Positions 23,343 to 34,800 of a stretch of DNA of 64,000 nt are shown piece after piece. The translations under genes were made by a program, and so were the position numbers. Source of the DNA: Buttiauxella sp. B2 (GTDB lineage: Bacteria > Pseudomonadota > Gammaproteobacteria > Enterobacterales > Enterobacteriaceae); the NCBI RefSeq assembly GCF_006376615.1, contig NZ_VEXQ01000014.1, positions 1-64,000 on the forward strand, written 5' to 3'. How positions within the stretch are numbered: position 1 is the stretch's first letter; the number at the start of each line of letters is the position of its first letter. A model generated the notes under the pieces. That model made no database searches, was not told where the DNA came from, and saw only the letters and a program-made list of their open reading frames with translations.

Positions 23343-25775
23343 TTAGAGCAGCTGCGCCAGACGATTGAGATCCGATTGAATAGCGCCTGCGGTCACATCA
23401 CGCCCAGCACCAGGTCCACGGATAACCAACGGATTATCACGATACCAACGGCTTTCGATGGCAAACACGTTATCGCATGGCAGCAGTGAAGCCAGAGGGT
23501 GCTCAGGACGCACCGCTTCCACACCGACTCGTGCTTTACCATTGGCATCGAAACGCGCAACGTAACGCAACACCAGGCCCATTTCTTGAGCCGCTTCCAG
23601 ACGTTGAATCATCTGCTCGTTCAACTCGTCGCCATTTTCGAAGAAATGGTCCACGGATCCCTCTTCACTGCCGTTTGTCACCAGCGACTCAACGCGTACT
23701 TGATCAGGCTCGATGTCATAACCCGCTTCACGAGCAAGAATCACAAGCTTGCGCATCACGTCTTTCCCAGAAAGATCGACGCGTGGATCAGGTTCAGTCA
23801 ACCCTTGCTGCCAGGCCTGGTCCACCAAATCGGTAAACGGCACTGTGCCGTCAAATTGCAGGAACAACCATGAGAGCGTTCCGGAGAAAATACCGCTAAT
23901 CGCAAGAATTGAGTCACCGCTTTCACGCAGATCACGAACGGTATGGTTCACTGGCAAGCCCGCACCAACGGTGGCGTTGTATAACCAATGGCGGCCTGTT
24001 TTGGTAAAAGCATTGCGAATTTCACGATACTTTTGGCTATTGCTGGCACCCGCCAGCTTATTGGCGCTGATGACGTGGAAACCGTGGCTAGCAAAATCAA
24101 GATATTGATCAGCTAGTTGTTGGCTCGCAGTCACATCCAGAACGACTAAGTCGTCATACGGATGCGCACGCATCCACTGGAATAAAGATTCTTCATCCTG
24201 CTCTACCGCTTCATCATTGAAGAAAGCGAGTGCGCGGCTGGCATCCAGTCCTTCGTAGTTCAGCAAGCTACGGCTACTATCCACCACACCTGCCAGTACA
24301 AATTCAAAACCAGTACGCGCAGAGATAGTTTCTTGTTCACGGGCAAACAGTTCCAGCCAACGCGAGCCAATATTTCCTTTGCCAAACAGAACCAGACCAA
24401 TGCGTTTTTCAGCACGGAATAACGACTTATGCAGGCCCTTAATTAAGTTCTCAGTAGGGCCGACACGCAGAATGGCAACCAAGCTAATACCATCTTCAGA
24501 CTGCCAGATAAACTCAACAGGCTGGTCTTTTAGCTGCTGCCAGAAACGGTGGCTGTGTAGTGGGTTACGGCAAACGCCCGCCCCAACCATTGCAACCAGA
24601 GCCAAACCTTCACGCAGACGCAATTCGCCCGGCAGGCCAGCGTCCTGAAGCGTTTGCAATACGCTACCAGCAACTTCAGAGGTGTAGCAAAGCTGTAGCA
24701 GATTGCGGTCTGGATGAACGCCAACTGACAATGGGCGAATCTGGGCGCGTTTTAACAACGTATCCAGTTCTTTATGTGCCAGTTTAAAATCTTGCTGCGG
24801 GGAGACTTGCAATTCAATCAGGCAAACATCGTCGTGACTGGTGACGATACGCGCACCCGTACCGGAAGCCAGTACGCGTTCAATGCGCGTTGAGCCCTGT
24901 TCAGGTGAGTAGCTACAACGTAATTGCAGGTCGATATCGCTACCTGAAACAGGCTGCAAAGTGCGAGCGTGAAGCACTGGTGCTGCCAGACGTGCCAATT
25001 CACTCGCTTCGTCCAGTCGCAATAATGGAAGCAAACAAGCATCTTTCACTTTGCGTGGGTCCGCACTGTAAACTCCGGCAACATCACTCCAGATGGTCAC
25101 GCGGGAAACTCCAGCCAATGCACCAATCTGTGTTGCAGAATAGTCAGAACCATTACGGCCCAGCAGCACAGTTTCGCCTGCATCGTTACGGCAGATAAAA
25201 CCAGTAACCACGAGGCGTTTGTGCGGATGCTGCGCCATGAGTTCTTGCAGCAACGGCCAGGATAAACCTTCATTAACTTGCGGTTGCGCCGCACGTTCAG
25301 CACGCATAAATTCACGCGCATCAAGCCACGCAGCAGGATGACCTAACTGATTGAGCACCGCAGACATAAGACGTGCAGACCAAATTTCACCATGACCTAC
25401 GACTTCGGCATACACGGCGTCGGTCATTTTGCCATCCAGTAAACCCGCCAGACGCTCAAGATCGTGAATAAATTGACCGATTAAAGCATCAGCAACATCA
25501 GGTGCGACGAGACCCGTGATCAGTTCACTCTGATAACGACGCAGAGCTTGCTGAACCTGATGAGCAGAAAGACGATCACTCTGGCTCAATTTCAACCAAT
25601 TTATCAACTGGTTAGTTGTGCTACCGGCGGCGGAAACCACCATCATGTCGCCAGGTTTAGAATACTCGGCCATGATCCCCGCAACGCGCAGGTAACACTT
25701 CACATCTGCCAGACTACTGCCACCAAATTTATGCAGTTGGCGACCCGTCGCCGCTGCTGGTGCTGAAACACTCAT
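23343..25775 (-). CDS. metL: Bifunctional aspartokinase II / homoserine dehydrogenase II MetL
   Basis: Catalyses the first and third steps from aspartate toward methionine and threonine. It has 810 residues, as in E. coli. The N-terminal aspartokinase begins at LHKFGGSSLADVK (about 14). A linker domain follows, then a homoserine dehydrogenase domain with the Rossmann motif LVLFGKGNIGSRWLELF near 462 and SANKLAGAS near 565. It starts 2 bp after metB stops, so the two form a tightly coupled operon repressed by MetJ. Confidence 0.97.
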   Translation of the reverse strand: MSVSAPAAATGRQLHKFGGSSLADVKCYLRVAGIMAEYSKPGDMMVVSAAGSTTNQLINWLKLSQSDRLSAHQVQQALRRYQSELITGLVAPDVADALIGQFIHDLERLAGLLDGKMTDAVYAEVVGHGEIWSARLMSAVLNQLGHPAAWLDAREFMRAERAAQPQVNEGLSWPLLQELMAQHPHKRLVVTGFICRNDAGETVLLGRNGSDYSATQIGALAGVSRVTIWSDVAGVYSADPRKVKDACLLPLLRLDEASELARLAAPVLHARTLQPVSGSDIDLQLRCSYSPEQGSTRIERVLASGTGARIVTSHDDVCLIELQVSPQQDFKLAHKELDTLLKRAQIRPLSVGVHPDRNLLQLCYTSEVAGSVLQTLQDAGLPGELRLREGLALVAMVGAGVCRNPLHSHRFWQQLKDQPVEFIWQSEDGISLVAILRVGPTENLIKGLHKSLFRAEKRIGLVLFGKGNIGSRWLELFAREQETISARTGFEFVLAGVVDSSRSLLNYEGLDASRALAFFNDEAVEQDEESLFQWMRAHPYDDLVVLDVTASQQLADQYLDFASHGFHVISANKLAGASNSQKYREIRNAFTKTGRHWLYNATVGAGLPVNHTVRDLRESGDSILAISGIFSGTLSWLFLQFDGTVPFTDLVDQAWQQGLTEPDPRVDLSGKDVMRKLVILAREAGYDIEPDQVRVESLVTNGSEEGSVDHFFENGDELNEQMIQRLEAAQEMGLVLRYVARFDANGKARVGVEAVRPEHPLASLLPCDNVFAIESRWYRDNPLVIRGPGAGRDVTAGAIQSDLNRLAQLL

Positions 25776-25777
25776 GC

Positions 25778-26938
25778 TTACCCCTCGGCTGCAACCCGGA
25801 ACGCATTTTCCAGGTCAGCAATTAAATCTTCGCTATCTTCAATGCCAGTCGAAATACGCAACAAGGTTTCTGAAATCCCCGCTGCAGCACGCGCTTCTGG
25901 CGCCATGCCTGCATGGGTCATCGTCGCCGCGTGTGAAATCAAACTTTCTACCCCACCCAGCGATTCCGCCAGCGTGAAGAGTGTCAGGCTACTCAGGAAA
26001 CGACGCAGCGTTTGCTCGTCGCCATTAAATTCAAAACTCAGCATCGCGCCAAAACCTTTTTGCTGACGAGCAGCAATTTCATGGCCCTGGTTTTCTGGCA
26101 GCGAAGGATGATACAGCTTTTTCACTAGCGGTTGCGTTTGCAGGAAATCGACAATCACCTGAGCGTTACGTTGCGCCACTTCCATACGTGGTGAAAGTGT
26201 ACGCAGGCCGCGCAGCAGTAAGTAGCTGTCGAAAGCACTGCCGGTTACACCAATGTTATTCGCCCACCAGGCAAGCTCTGTGACGGTTTCAGGATCTTTC
26301 GCAATCACCACACCCGCAACAACATCTGAGTGACCATTCAGGTATTTGGTGCAAGAGTGCAGAACCAAATCCGCCCCCAGCGCCAGCGGGTTTTGCAGTG
26401 CAGGGCTCAGGAAGGTGTTATCCACCACACTGATTGCCCCTGCTTCGCGCGCAGCCGCGCAGATTTTCGCAATATCTACCACTCGTAACAAGGGATTACT
26501 TGGGCTTTCGACCAGCACGAGTTTTGGTTTTTCATTAAGTGCCGCAGTTAAAGCCGCTTCATCACCTTGATCGACAAATAAAACACGATATGCGCCGCGT
26601 TTTGCCAGGCTATCAAACAGACGGTAGCTACCACCGTAACAGTCATGCGGAGCCACTAGCAGGTCGCCAGGTTTCAGGAAAACAGTCGTGACCAGATGGA
26701 TTGCCGACATGCCGGTGTTGGTCATCACCGCACCAGCCCCGCCTTCCAGTTCTGCCAGTGCGCGCTGTACGACATCACGCGTAGGATTCCCACGGCGCGA
26801 ATAGTCATGCGCACGCGGTTCATTAAACCCGGTGAAATTATAAGTACTGGAGAGATGGATGGGCGGTACAACGCAGCCGTATTGCTCGTCATCGTTCAAA
26901 CCGCTACGTACTGCGATAGTTGCCTGTTTGCGCGTCAT
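25778..26938 (-). CDS. metB: Cystathionine gamma-synthase MetB
   Basis: PLP enzyme that condenses O-succinylhomoserine and cysteine to cystathionine. It has 386 residues from MTRKQATIAV, equal to E. coli; the 37-codon upstream extension overlaps the met operator and was rejected. The PLP lysine is in HSCTKYLNGHSDVVAG near 198, YSRRGNPTR lies near 46-54 and the SHAATMTHA segment toward the C-terminus. It is divergent from metJ. Confidence 0.97.
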   Translation of the reverse strand: MTRKQATIAVRSGLNDDEQYGCVVPPIHLSSTYNFTGFNEPRAHDYSRRGNPTRDVVQRALAELEGGAGAVMTNTGMSAIHLVTTVFLKPGDLLVAPHDCYGGSYRLFDSLAKRGAYRVLFVDQGDEAALTAALNEKPKLVLVESPSNPLLRVVDIAKICAAAREAGAISVVDNTFLSPALQNPLALGADLVLHSCTKYLNGHSDVVAGVVIAKDPETVTELAWWANNIGVTGSAFDSYLLLRGLRTLSPRMEVAQRNAQVIVDFLQTQPLVKKLYHPSLPENQGHEIAARQQKGFGAMLSFEFNGDEQTLRRFLSSLTLFTLAESLGGVESLISHAATMTHAGMAPEARAAAGISETLLRISTGIEDSEDLIADLENAFRVAAEG

Positions 26939-26998
26939 GGCTCTCGAATCCTTGCTGGTCGAATTAAGGTCAGGCACCAGAGTAAACATTGCCGCAAT

Positions 26999-27030
26999 AG
27001 ACGTCAATACATCTGGACATCTAAACTTCT
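26999..27030. promoter_or_regulatory. Met boxes between metB and metJ
   Basis: Four adjoining 8-bp units, AGACGTCA, ATACATCT, GGACATCT and AAACTTCT, fit the AGACGTCT consensus. They lie in the divergent metB-metJ promoter region and should mediate repression of metBL and autoregulation of metJ by MetJ with S-adenosylmethionine. Confidence 0.86.
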
Positions 27031-27199
27031 TTGCGTATAGATTGAGCAAACGCGCAATAGCCGTTAAAATTATACGCTTTAGGGTGATAGCGTCGCAGAC
27101 CGCGAATCAATAAACGCTTACACTACGACCAGATAATCGCTTAAATCGCGCATCAACCGATTGAAGCACGTATACATTGATAAGAGGATTAAGTATCTC

Positions 27200-27517
27200 A
27201 TGGCTGAATGGAGCGGCGAATATATCAGCCCTTACGCTGAGCACGGGAAGAAGAGTGAGCAAGTAAAGAAAATTACGGTGTCCATTCCTCTGAAGGTGTT
27301 AAAAATCCTCACCGATGAGCGTACCCGTCGCCAGGTGAATAACCTGCGCCACGCAACAAACAGTGAGCTACTGTGCGAAGCATTTTTGCATGCGTTTACG
27401 GGCCAACCGTTGCCAAACGATGCAGACCTGCGAAAAGAGCGTAGCGATGAAATTCCTGAGGCAGCAAAAGTTATCATGCGCGAGCTAGGGATCGATCCGG
27501 ATACCTGGGAATACTAG
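27200..27517 (+). CDS. metJ: Methionine repressor MetJ
   Basis: Ribbon-helix-helix repressor that uses S-adenosylmethionine as corepressor. It has 105 residues from [16 protein letters not shown], identical in length to E. coli. The DNA-binding strand [15 protein letters not shown] is near residues 22-36, followed by [25 protein letters not shown] helices. A 13-codon in-frame upstream extension was rejected. It is divergent from metB over the met boxes. In E. coli yiiX lies next to it; here the following gap holds an ERIC element instead. Confidence 0.97.
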   Translation: MAEWSGEYISPYAEHGKKSEQVKKITVSIPLKVLKILTDERTRRQVNNLRHATNSELLCEAFLHAFTGQPLPNDADLRKERSDEIPEAAKVIMRELGIDPDTWEY

Positions 27518-27535
27518 TTTCAGAAATCACAGGGT

Positions 27536-27658
27536 TACCCTATAGCATTCGAGTCACAGGTAGGCGGCAAGTGAGTAAATCTCAGGAGCTTACTTAGGTA
27601 AGTGACTGGGGTTTAGGAGTGCAGCCAACACCCCTGTGGCTTGAAGGATGACGGGTAA
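27536..27658 (+). repeat. ERIC element 2 (metJ-rpmE gap)
   Basis: About 123 bp bounded by imperfect inverted ends (TACCCTATAGCATTCGAG...CACAGG and CCTGTGGCTTGAAGGATGACGGGTA). The core CTCAGGAGCTTACTTAGGTAAGTGACTGGGGT matches ERIC, but the GAGCGAG segment is changed to TTAGGAG. It lies between the convergent metJ and rpmE, just before the rpmE terminator. Confidence 0.93.
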
Positions 27659-27659
27659 C

Positions 27660-27684
27660 AAAAAAGGCGCCCATGGGCGCCTTT
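27660..27684 (-). terminator. Terminator after rpmE
   Basis: GGCGCCCATGGGCGCC palindrome extended by AA/TT, with a T6 run on the minus strand. Confidence 0.85.
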
Positions 27685-27704
27685 CTCTTACCGTGCAGCG
27701 AAAT

Positions 27705-27920
27705 TTACTTCTTCGCGCCTGGAACGCTGAAACGCTTGTTGAAGCGGTCAACGCGGCCACCGGTAGCAACATCACGCTGCTTGCCAGTGTAGAACGGGTG
27801 GCATTCGCCACATACGTCCAGGTTCAGATCGTGACCCACGGTAGAACGGATCTTGATTACATTACCGCAAGAGCAGTTTGCAGTAACTTCTGCGTAGTTC
27901 GGGTGAATATTCTTTTTCAT
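27705..27920 (-). CDS. rpmE: 50S ribosomal protein L31
   Basis: Zinc-containing ribosomal protein of 71 residues (70 in E. coli), near the central protuberance and the inter-subunit bridge. The four zinc cysteines are in CSCG (about 16-18) and CGEC (about 37-40), so this is the zinc-bound form rather than the YkgM-type zinc-free paralogue. It is flanked on both sides by ERIC elements within about 730 bp. Confidence 0.97.
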   Translation of the reverse strand: MKKNIHPNYAEVTANCSCGNVIKIRSTVGHDLNLDVCGECHPFYTGKQRDVATGGRVDRFNKRFSVPGAKK

Positions 27921-30452
<2,532 letters not shown>

Positions 30453-30616
30453 CACAAAACACATGGTTATGCGAAGCGGATCGAAAAATTCAACAAGCAT
30501 CACACTTTTAATGAAATAACTGTAACCAACGAACATCAATTTCTGCTAAGAATGTGGACATGGTGAGACATCACGGACGTTGTCAGCACCTATACAGTGC
30601 ACGCGAGGAGAAGAAG

Positions 30617-31651
30617 TTGAAGCCGAAGAAGCAGGTTGCCAATGCAACCATGAAAGATGTTGCCGTTCAGGCGAAAGTCTCAACTGCAACAGTGTCCAGG
30701 GCATTAATGAACCCGGACAAAGTATCGCAAAGCACTCGTAATCGTGTGGAACAAGCGGCAATAGCCGTAGGTTATCTACCCCATTCATTGGGGCGAAATT
30801 TAAAGCGCAATGAATCAAGCACCATTCTGGTTATTGTCCCGGACATCTGCGATCCCTTCTTTAGCGAAATTATTCGCGGTATTGAAGTGACCGCTGCGGA
30901 ACAAGGCTATCTGGTGTTGATTGGTGATTGCGCTCATCAAAACCAGCAGGAAAAAACCTTCATCAATCTGATTATCACCAAGCAGATTGACGGTATGTTG
31001 TTGTTAGGCTCTCGTCTTCCTTTTGATGCAAGCATCGAAGAACAGCGTAATTTGCCGCCAATGGTAATGGCGAACGAATTTGCTCCTGAACTGGAACTGC
31101 CAACAGTTCATATTGATAACCTGACGGCCGCGTTCAACGCCGTTTTTTATTTGCAGCAATTAGGTCATCAAAAAATTGCCTGCATTGCTGGCCCGGAAGA
31201 AATGCCACTGTGCCATTATCGCTTGCAGGGATATATCCAGGCATTGCGTCGCGCAGGAACGGTTATTGATCCGCACTATATCGCTCGGGGCAACTTTACC
31301 TACGAAGCCGGTGCTGCAGCATTAGCGCAGCTGTTGGCGCTACCAAATCCGCCAACCGCAGTGTTCTGCCATAGCGATGTGATGGCGCTGGGCGCCCTGT
31401 CTCAGGCCAAGCGAAGTGGCTTACGCGTACCGGAAGATTTGTCGATCATGGGCTTTGATGACATCGCCCTGTCACAGTTCTGTGACCCACCACTCACCAC
31501 CGTAGCACAACCCCGTTTTGATATCGGGCGAGAAGCTATGCTGTTGTTATTGGATCAACTTCACGGGCAAGCCGTGAGTAGTGGTTCGCGTTTACTGGAC
31601 TGTGAGCTCATTGAACGAGGCTCCACCAGCGCGCCTGGCAGTAGAAAATGA
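30617..31651 (+). CDS. cytR: LacI-family repressor CytR
   Basis: Cytidine-responsive regulator that acts with CRP on nucleoside uptake and catabolism genes. The start is a TTG (LKPKKQVANATMKDVA) preceded by GAGGAG six bases upstream. It aligns with the family N-terminus and gives 344 residues (341 in E. coli); the frame is open further upstream without similarity. LacI helix-turn-helix TMKDVAVQAKVSTATVSRAL is near residues 11-30, followed by a periplasmic-binding-like effector domain (DICDPFFSEIIRGIE near 75, HSDVMALGAL near 270). Confidence 0.95.
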   Translation: MKPKKQVANATMKDVAVQAKVSTATVSRALMNPDKVSQSTRNRVEQAAIAVGYLPHSLGRNLKRNESSTILVIVPDICDPFFSEIIRGIEVTAAEQGYLVLIGDCAHQNQQEKTFINLIITKQIDGMLLLGSRLPFDASIEEQRNLPPMVMANEFAPELELPTVHIDNLTAAFNAVFYLQQLGHQKIACIAGPEEMPLCHYRLQGYIQALRRAGTVIDPHYIARGNFTYEAGAAALAQLLALPNPPTAVFCHSDVMALGALSQAKRSGLRVPEDLSIMGFDDIALSQFCDPPLTTVAQPRFDIGREAMLLLLDQLHGQAVSSGSRLLDCELIERGSTSAPGSRK

Positions 31652-31740
31652 CCCGCTTTAGGACACGGCATTCTGGTCAAAGGGATGTCCATTAAGTAAC
31701 ATAGCGGGCTGATAAACGAAAAAAATATAGCGAATCAATA

Positions 31741-32760
31741 GTGGCACAACGAGATTATGTACGCCGCGGGCAATCGGCAGGAACGCGGCGTAAGAAAAGT
31801 AACACCCGCAGCAAGCAACGCAGCCTACCATCCGTCTCACCGACAATGGTTGCTATTGCGGCCGCCGTTCTGGTGACCTTTATTGGCGCTCTTTACTTCA
31901 TTACTCATCACAAAAAAGATGAAAGCGAAATTCTGCCTGGGCATAAAGTCACAGGTAATGGTCTGCCGCCTAAACCTGAAGAACGCTGGCGCTACATCAA
32001 AGAACTGGAAAATCGTCAGACAGGTGTGCGTGCTCCTACCGAACCTTCTGCCGGTGGCGAAGTACAAAACAAAGATCAGCTCACCAGCGAACAGCGCCAA
32101 TTGTTAGAGCAAATGCAGGCGGATATGCGCCAGCAGCCAACTCAGCTCAATGAAGTGCCGTGGAATGAACAAACGCCCGAGCAGCGTCAGAGCACGTTAC
32201 AGCGTCAGAAAATTATTCAGCAGCAACAAACGCAACAGCAACAGTTCAATACTCAGCCTGTTACGGCACAACCACGGGCAGTACAACAATCGCAGCCTGT
32301 ATCGCAGCAGCCACGTCCGGTGCAACAGCAACCGCGAGCAACAACAACGACAACGGCTCAGCAGCCATATCAAGATTTATTGCAAACGCCGCCGCATACT
32401 CAGCAGCGTGCAGCAACGCCTGCTACAAAACCACGTGAGCAAGCACAGCCTAAAGCCACTCAACCTGTAGCACCGATTACCCGTGAAGAGGTTGCAAAAC
32501 AAGATCCAGCACCTCAGGACAAGCCGAAAGATGAGAAACGCTGGATGGTACAGTGTGGCTCCTTTAAAGGCAGTGAGCAGGCGGAAACCGTTCGTGCCCA
32601 GCTCGCTTTCGAAGGGTTTGACTCACGTATTACGACCAACAATGGCTGGAATCGTGTCGTTATTGGTCCAATCAAAGGCAAAGATAATGCTGATGGTACG
32701 CTCAACCGTCTGAAGATGGCGGGCCACGCTAACTGTATTCGTCTTGGCACTGGGGGTTGA
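31741..32760 (+). CDS. ftsN: Essential cell division protein FtsN
   Basis: Bitopic divisome protein that triggers septal peptidoglycan synthesis. It has 339 residues from a GTG start (319 in E. coli). A short basic cytoplasmic tail is followed by one membrane segment (VAIAAAVLVTFIGALYFI, about 37-54), then a long Gln/Pro-rich periplasmic linker (about 110-240) and a C-terminal SPOR domain beginning near KRWMVQCGSF (about 264). The extra length over E. coli lies in the Gln-rich linker. Its stop codon is part of the -35 of the hslV heat-shock promoter. Confidence 0.96.
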   Translation: MAQRDYVRRGQSAGTRRKKSNTRSKQRSLPSVSPTMVAIAAAVLVTFIGALYFITHHKKDESEILPGHKVTGNGLPPKPEERWRYIKELENRQTGVRAPTEPSAGGEVQNKDQLTSEQRQLLEQMQADMRQQPTQLNEVPWNEQTPEQRQSTLQRQKIIQQQQTQQQQFNTQPVTAQPRAVQQSQPVSQQPRPVQQQPRATTTTTAQQPYQDLLQTPPHTQQRAATPATKPREQAQPKATQPVAPITREEVAKQDPAPQDKPKDEKRWMVQCGSFKGSEQAETVRAQLAFEGFDSRITTNNGWNRVVIGPIKGKDNADGTLNRLKMAGHANCIRLGTGG

Positions 32761-32784
32761 AACCCTCAAAATCCCCCCCATCTA
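32757..32784 (+). promoter_or_regulatory. Sigma-32 heat shock promoter of hslVU
   Basis: TTGAAA (32757-32762), a 13-bp spacer and CCCCATCTA (32776-32784) fit the sigma-32 consensus and the known E. coli hslVU promoter. The -35 overlaps the ftsN TGA. Confidence 0.88.
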
Positions 32785-32796
32785 TAATTGCATTCA

Positions 32797-32817
32797 ACCC
32801 CGATATAATGTCGGGGT
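32797..32817 (+). other. 5'-UTR stem-loop of hslVU mRNA
   Basis: ACCCCGA (32797-32803) pairs perfectly with TCGGGGT (32811-32817) around a 7-nt loop, between the heat shock promoter and hslV. E. coli hslVU has a 5'-UTR stem-loop reported to stabilise the message. It lacks a T run, so it is probably not a terminator. Confidence 0.75.
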
Positions 32818-32850
32818 ACTTATTCAGCTGATGCAATAAGGGGTCTGCTC

Positions 32851-33381
32851 GTGACAACAATAGTAAGTGTGCGCCGCAATGGCCATGTCGTAATCGGTGG
32901 TGATGGTCAGGCCACGCTTGGCAATACCGTAATGAAAGGCAACGTCAAAAAAGTGCGTCGTTTGTATAACGACAAAGTGATTGCCGGTTTTGCTGGCGGC
33001 ACCGCTGATGCCTTCACCCTATTCGAACTGTTTGAACGTAAGCTTGAAATGCATCAGGGACATCTGGTGAAAGCTGCGGTTGAACTGGCAAAAGACTGGC
33101 GTACCGATCGTATGCTGCGCAAGCTTGAAGCTCTGCTGGCCGTCGCCGATGAAAATGCGTCCCTTATCATTACCGGTAATGGTGATGTTATCCAACCAGA
33201 AGATGACCTGATTGCTATTGGTTCAGGCGGCCCTTACGCCCAGGCAGCAGCGCGTGCGCTTCTTGAAAACACCGAACTGGGTGCTCGTGACATCGTAGAG
33301 AAATCGCTGGGGATTGCCGGTGATATCTGCATCTACACCAACCATTTCCATACTATTGAAGAATTAGCGTCTAAGGCGTAA
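32851..33381 (+). CDS. hslV: HslV (ClpQ) peptidase subunit
   Basis: Proteasome-beta-like threonine protease that forms two stacked hexamers capped by HslU. It has 176 residues from GTG. Thr2 of [14 protein letters not shown] becomes the N-terminal nucleophile after Met removal, with GGDGQATLG near 17 and [15 protein letters not shown] near 124. It is cotranscribed with hslU (9-bp gap) and controlled by the sigma-32 promoter upstream. Confidence 0.98.
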   Translation: MTTIVSVRRNGHVVIGGDGQATLGNTVMKGNVKKVRRLYNDKVIAGFAGGTADAFTLFELFERKLEMHQGHLVKAAVELAKDWRTDRMLRKLEALLAVADENASLIITGNGDVIQPEDDLIAIGSGGPYAQAAARALLENTELGARDIVEKSLGIAGDICIYTNHFHTIEELASKA

Positions 33382-33390
33382 GGAATCCCC

Positions 33391-34725
33391 ATGTCTGAAA
33401 TGACTCCACGCGAAATTGTCAGCGAACTGAACAAACACATCATTGGCCAGGACAATGCCAAGCGTTCCGTGGCGATTGCGCTGCGCAATCGCTGGCGCCG
33501 TATGCAGCTTGATGAAGAGCTGCGCCATGAAGTTACGCCAAAAAATATTCTGATGATCGGCCCAACGGGTGTCGGTAAAACCGAAATTGCCCGTCGTCTG
33601 GCTAAATTAGCTAACGCACCGTTCATCAAAGTTGAAGCTACCAAATTCACCGAAGTGGGTTATGTTGGTAAAGAAGTGGATTCTATCATCCGCGATCTAA
33701 CTGACTCCGCGATGAAAATGGTGCGTTTGCAATCCATCGAGAAAAACCGCTTCCGTGCCGAAGAAATGGCAGAGGAACGCATTCTGGATGTTCTGATCCC
33801 ACCAGCTAAAAATAACTGGGGCCAGGCTGAAGCACCGCAAGAACCTTCTGCGGCTCGTCAGTCATTCCGCAAGAAATTGCGTGAAGGCCAGCTAGACGAT
33901 AAAGAAATTGAGATCGATCTGGCTGCGGCACCGATGGGTGTTGAAATCATGGCTCCTCCTGGCATGGAAGAAATGACCAACCAGTTGCAGTCAATGTTCC
34001 AGAACCTGGGCGGCCAGAAGCAAAAACCGCGCAAGCTGAAAATCAAAGATGCGATGAAGCTTTTGATTGAAGAAGAAGCGGCGAAACTGGTAAACCCTGA
34101 AGAACTGAAGCAAGACGCAATTGACGCCGTCGAGCAACACGGCATCGTGTTTATCGATGAGATCGACAAAATCTGTAAGCGCGGTGGCAACAGCTCCGGC
34201 CCGGATGTTTCTCGTGAAGGCGTTCAGCGAGACTTGCTGCCGCTGGTTGAAGGCTGCACCGTTTCTACCAAACACGGGATGGTCAAAACTGACCATATTC
34301 TGTTTATTGCCTCTGGTGCATTCCAGGTGGCAAGTCCGTCCGATCTGATCCCAGAATTGCAGGGTCGCCTACCGATTCGTGTGGAATTGCAGGCGCTGAC
34401 CGTTGAAGACTTCCAACGTATTCTGACTGAACCTAATGCATCTATCACCGTGCAGTACAAGGCGTTGATGGGCACTGAAGGTGTGAATATCGACTTTACC
34501 GAAGACGGTATTCGTCGCATCGCTGAGGCTGCCTGGCAGGTGAACGAATCCACCGAAAACATCGGTGCGCGTCGTCTACACACCGTGCTGGAACGCCTGG
34601 TAGAAGACATCTCCTATGATGCGAGCGACCTCAGCGGCCAATCCATTCTGATTGACGGTGAATATGTCAGTAAACATCTGGATGAGTTAGTTGCAGATGA
34701 AGACTTGAGCCGTTTTATCCTATAA
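33391..34725 (+). CDS. hslU: HslU (ClpY) AAA+ unfoldase
   Basis: ATPase partner that unfolds substrates (SulA, RpoH and others) into HslV. It has 444 residues. Walker [16 protein letters not shown] is near 58-72 and Walker [14 protein letters not shown] near 252. The intermediate I-domain is at about 110-240, sensor region [12 protein letters not shown] near 392, and the C-terminus EDLSRFIL docks into HslV. It is followed by a strong terminator. Confidence 0.98.
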   Translation: MSEMTPREIVSELNKHIIGQDNAKRSVAIALRNRWRRMQLDEELRHEVTPKNILMIGPTGVGKTEIARRLAKLANAPFIKVEATKFTEVGYVGKEVDSIIRDLTDSAMKMVRLQSIEKNRFRAEEMAEERILDVLIPPAKNNWGQAEAPQEPSAARQSFRKKLREGQLDDKEIEIDLAAAPMGVEIMAPPGMEEMTNQLQSMFQNLGGQKQKPRKLKIKDAMKLLIEEEAAKLVNPEELKQDAIDAVEQHGIVFIDEIDKICKRGGNSSGPDVSREGVQRDLLPLVEGCTVSTKHGMVKTDHILFIASGAFQVASPSDLIPELQGRLPIRVELQALTVEDFQRILTEPNASITVQYKALMGTEGVNIDFTEDGIRRIAEAAWQVNESTENIGARRLHTVLERLVEDISYDASDLSGQSILIDGEYVSKHLDELVADEDLSRFIL

Positions 34726-34752
34726 TCCCGCTCAACGTATTTTCTTCATTTC

Positions 34753-34781
34753 AAATGGAGGGCTTATGCCCTCCATTTTTT
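34753..34781 (+). terminator. Terminator after hslVU
   Basis: AAATGGAGGGC/GCCCTCCATTT stem with a TTAT loop and trailing T run. Confidence 0.9.
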
Positions 34782-34800
34782 ATATCTAACAGAGAGAACT

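Noticed and set aside
25778-27049. Long N-terminal version of MetB
   Set aside because: The extra 37 codons run through the met boxes and have no similarity to the family; the 386-residue form matches.
32150-32500. Gln-rich low-complexity stretch of ftsN as a possible tandem repeat or frameshift
   Set aside because: The reading frame is intact, and FtsN linkers are normally Gln-rich and variable in length.
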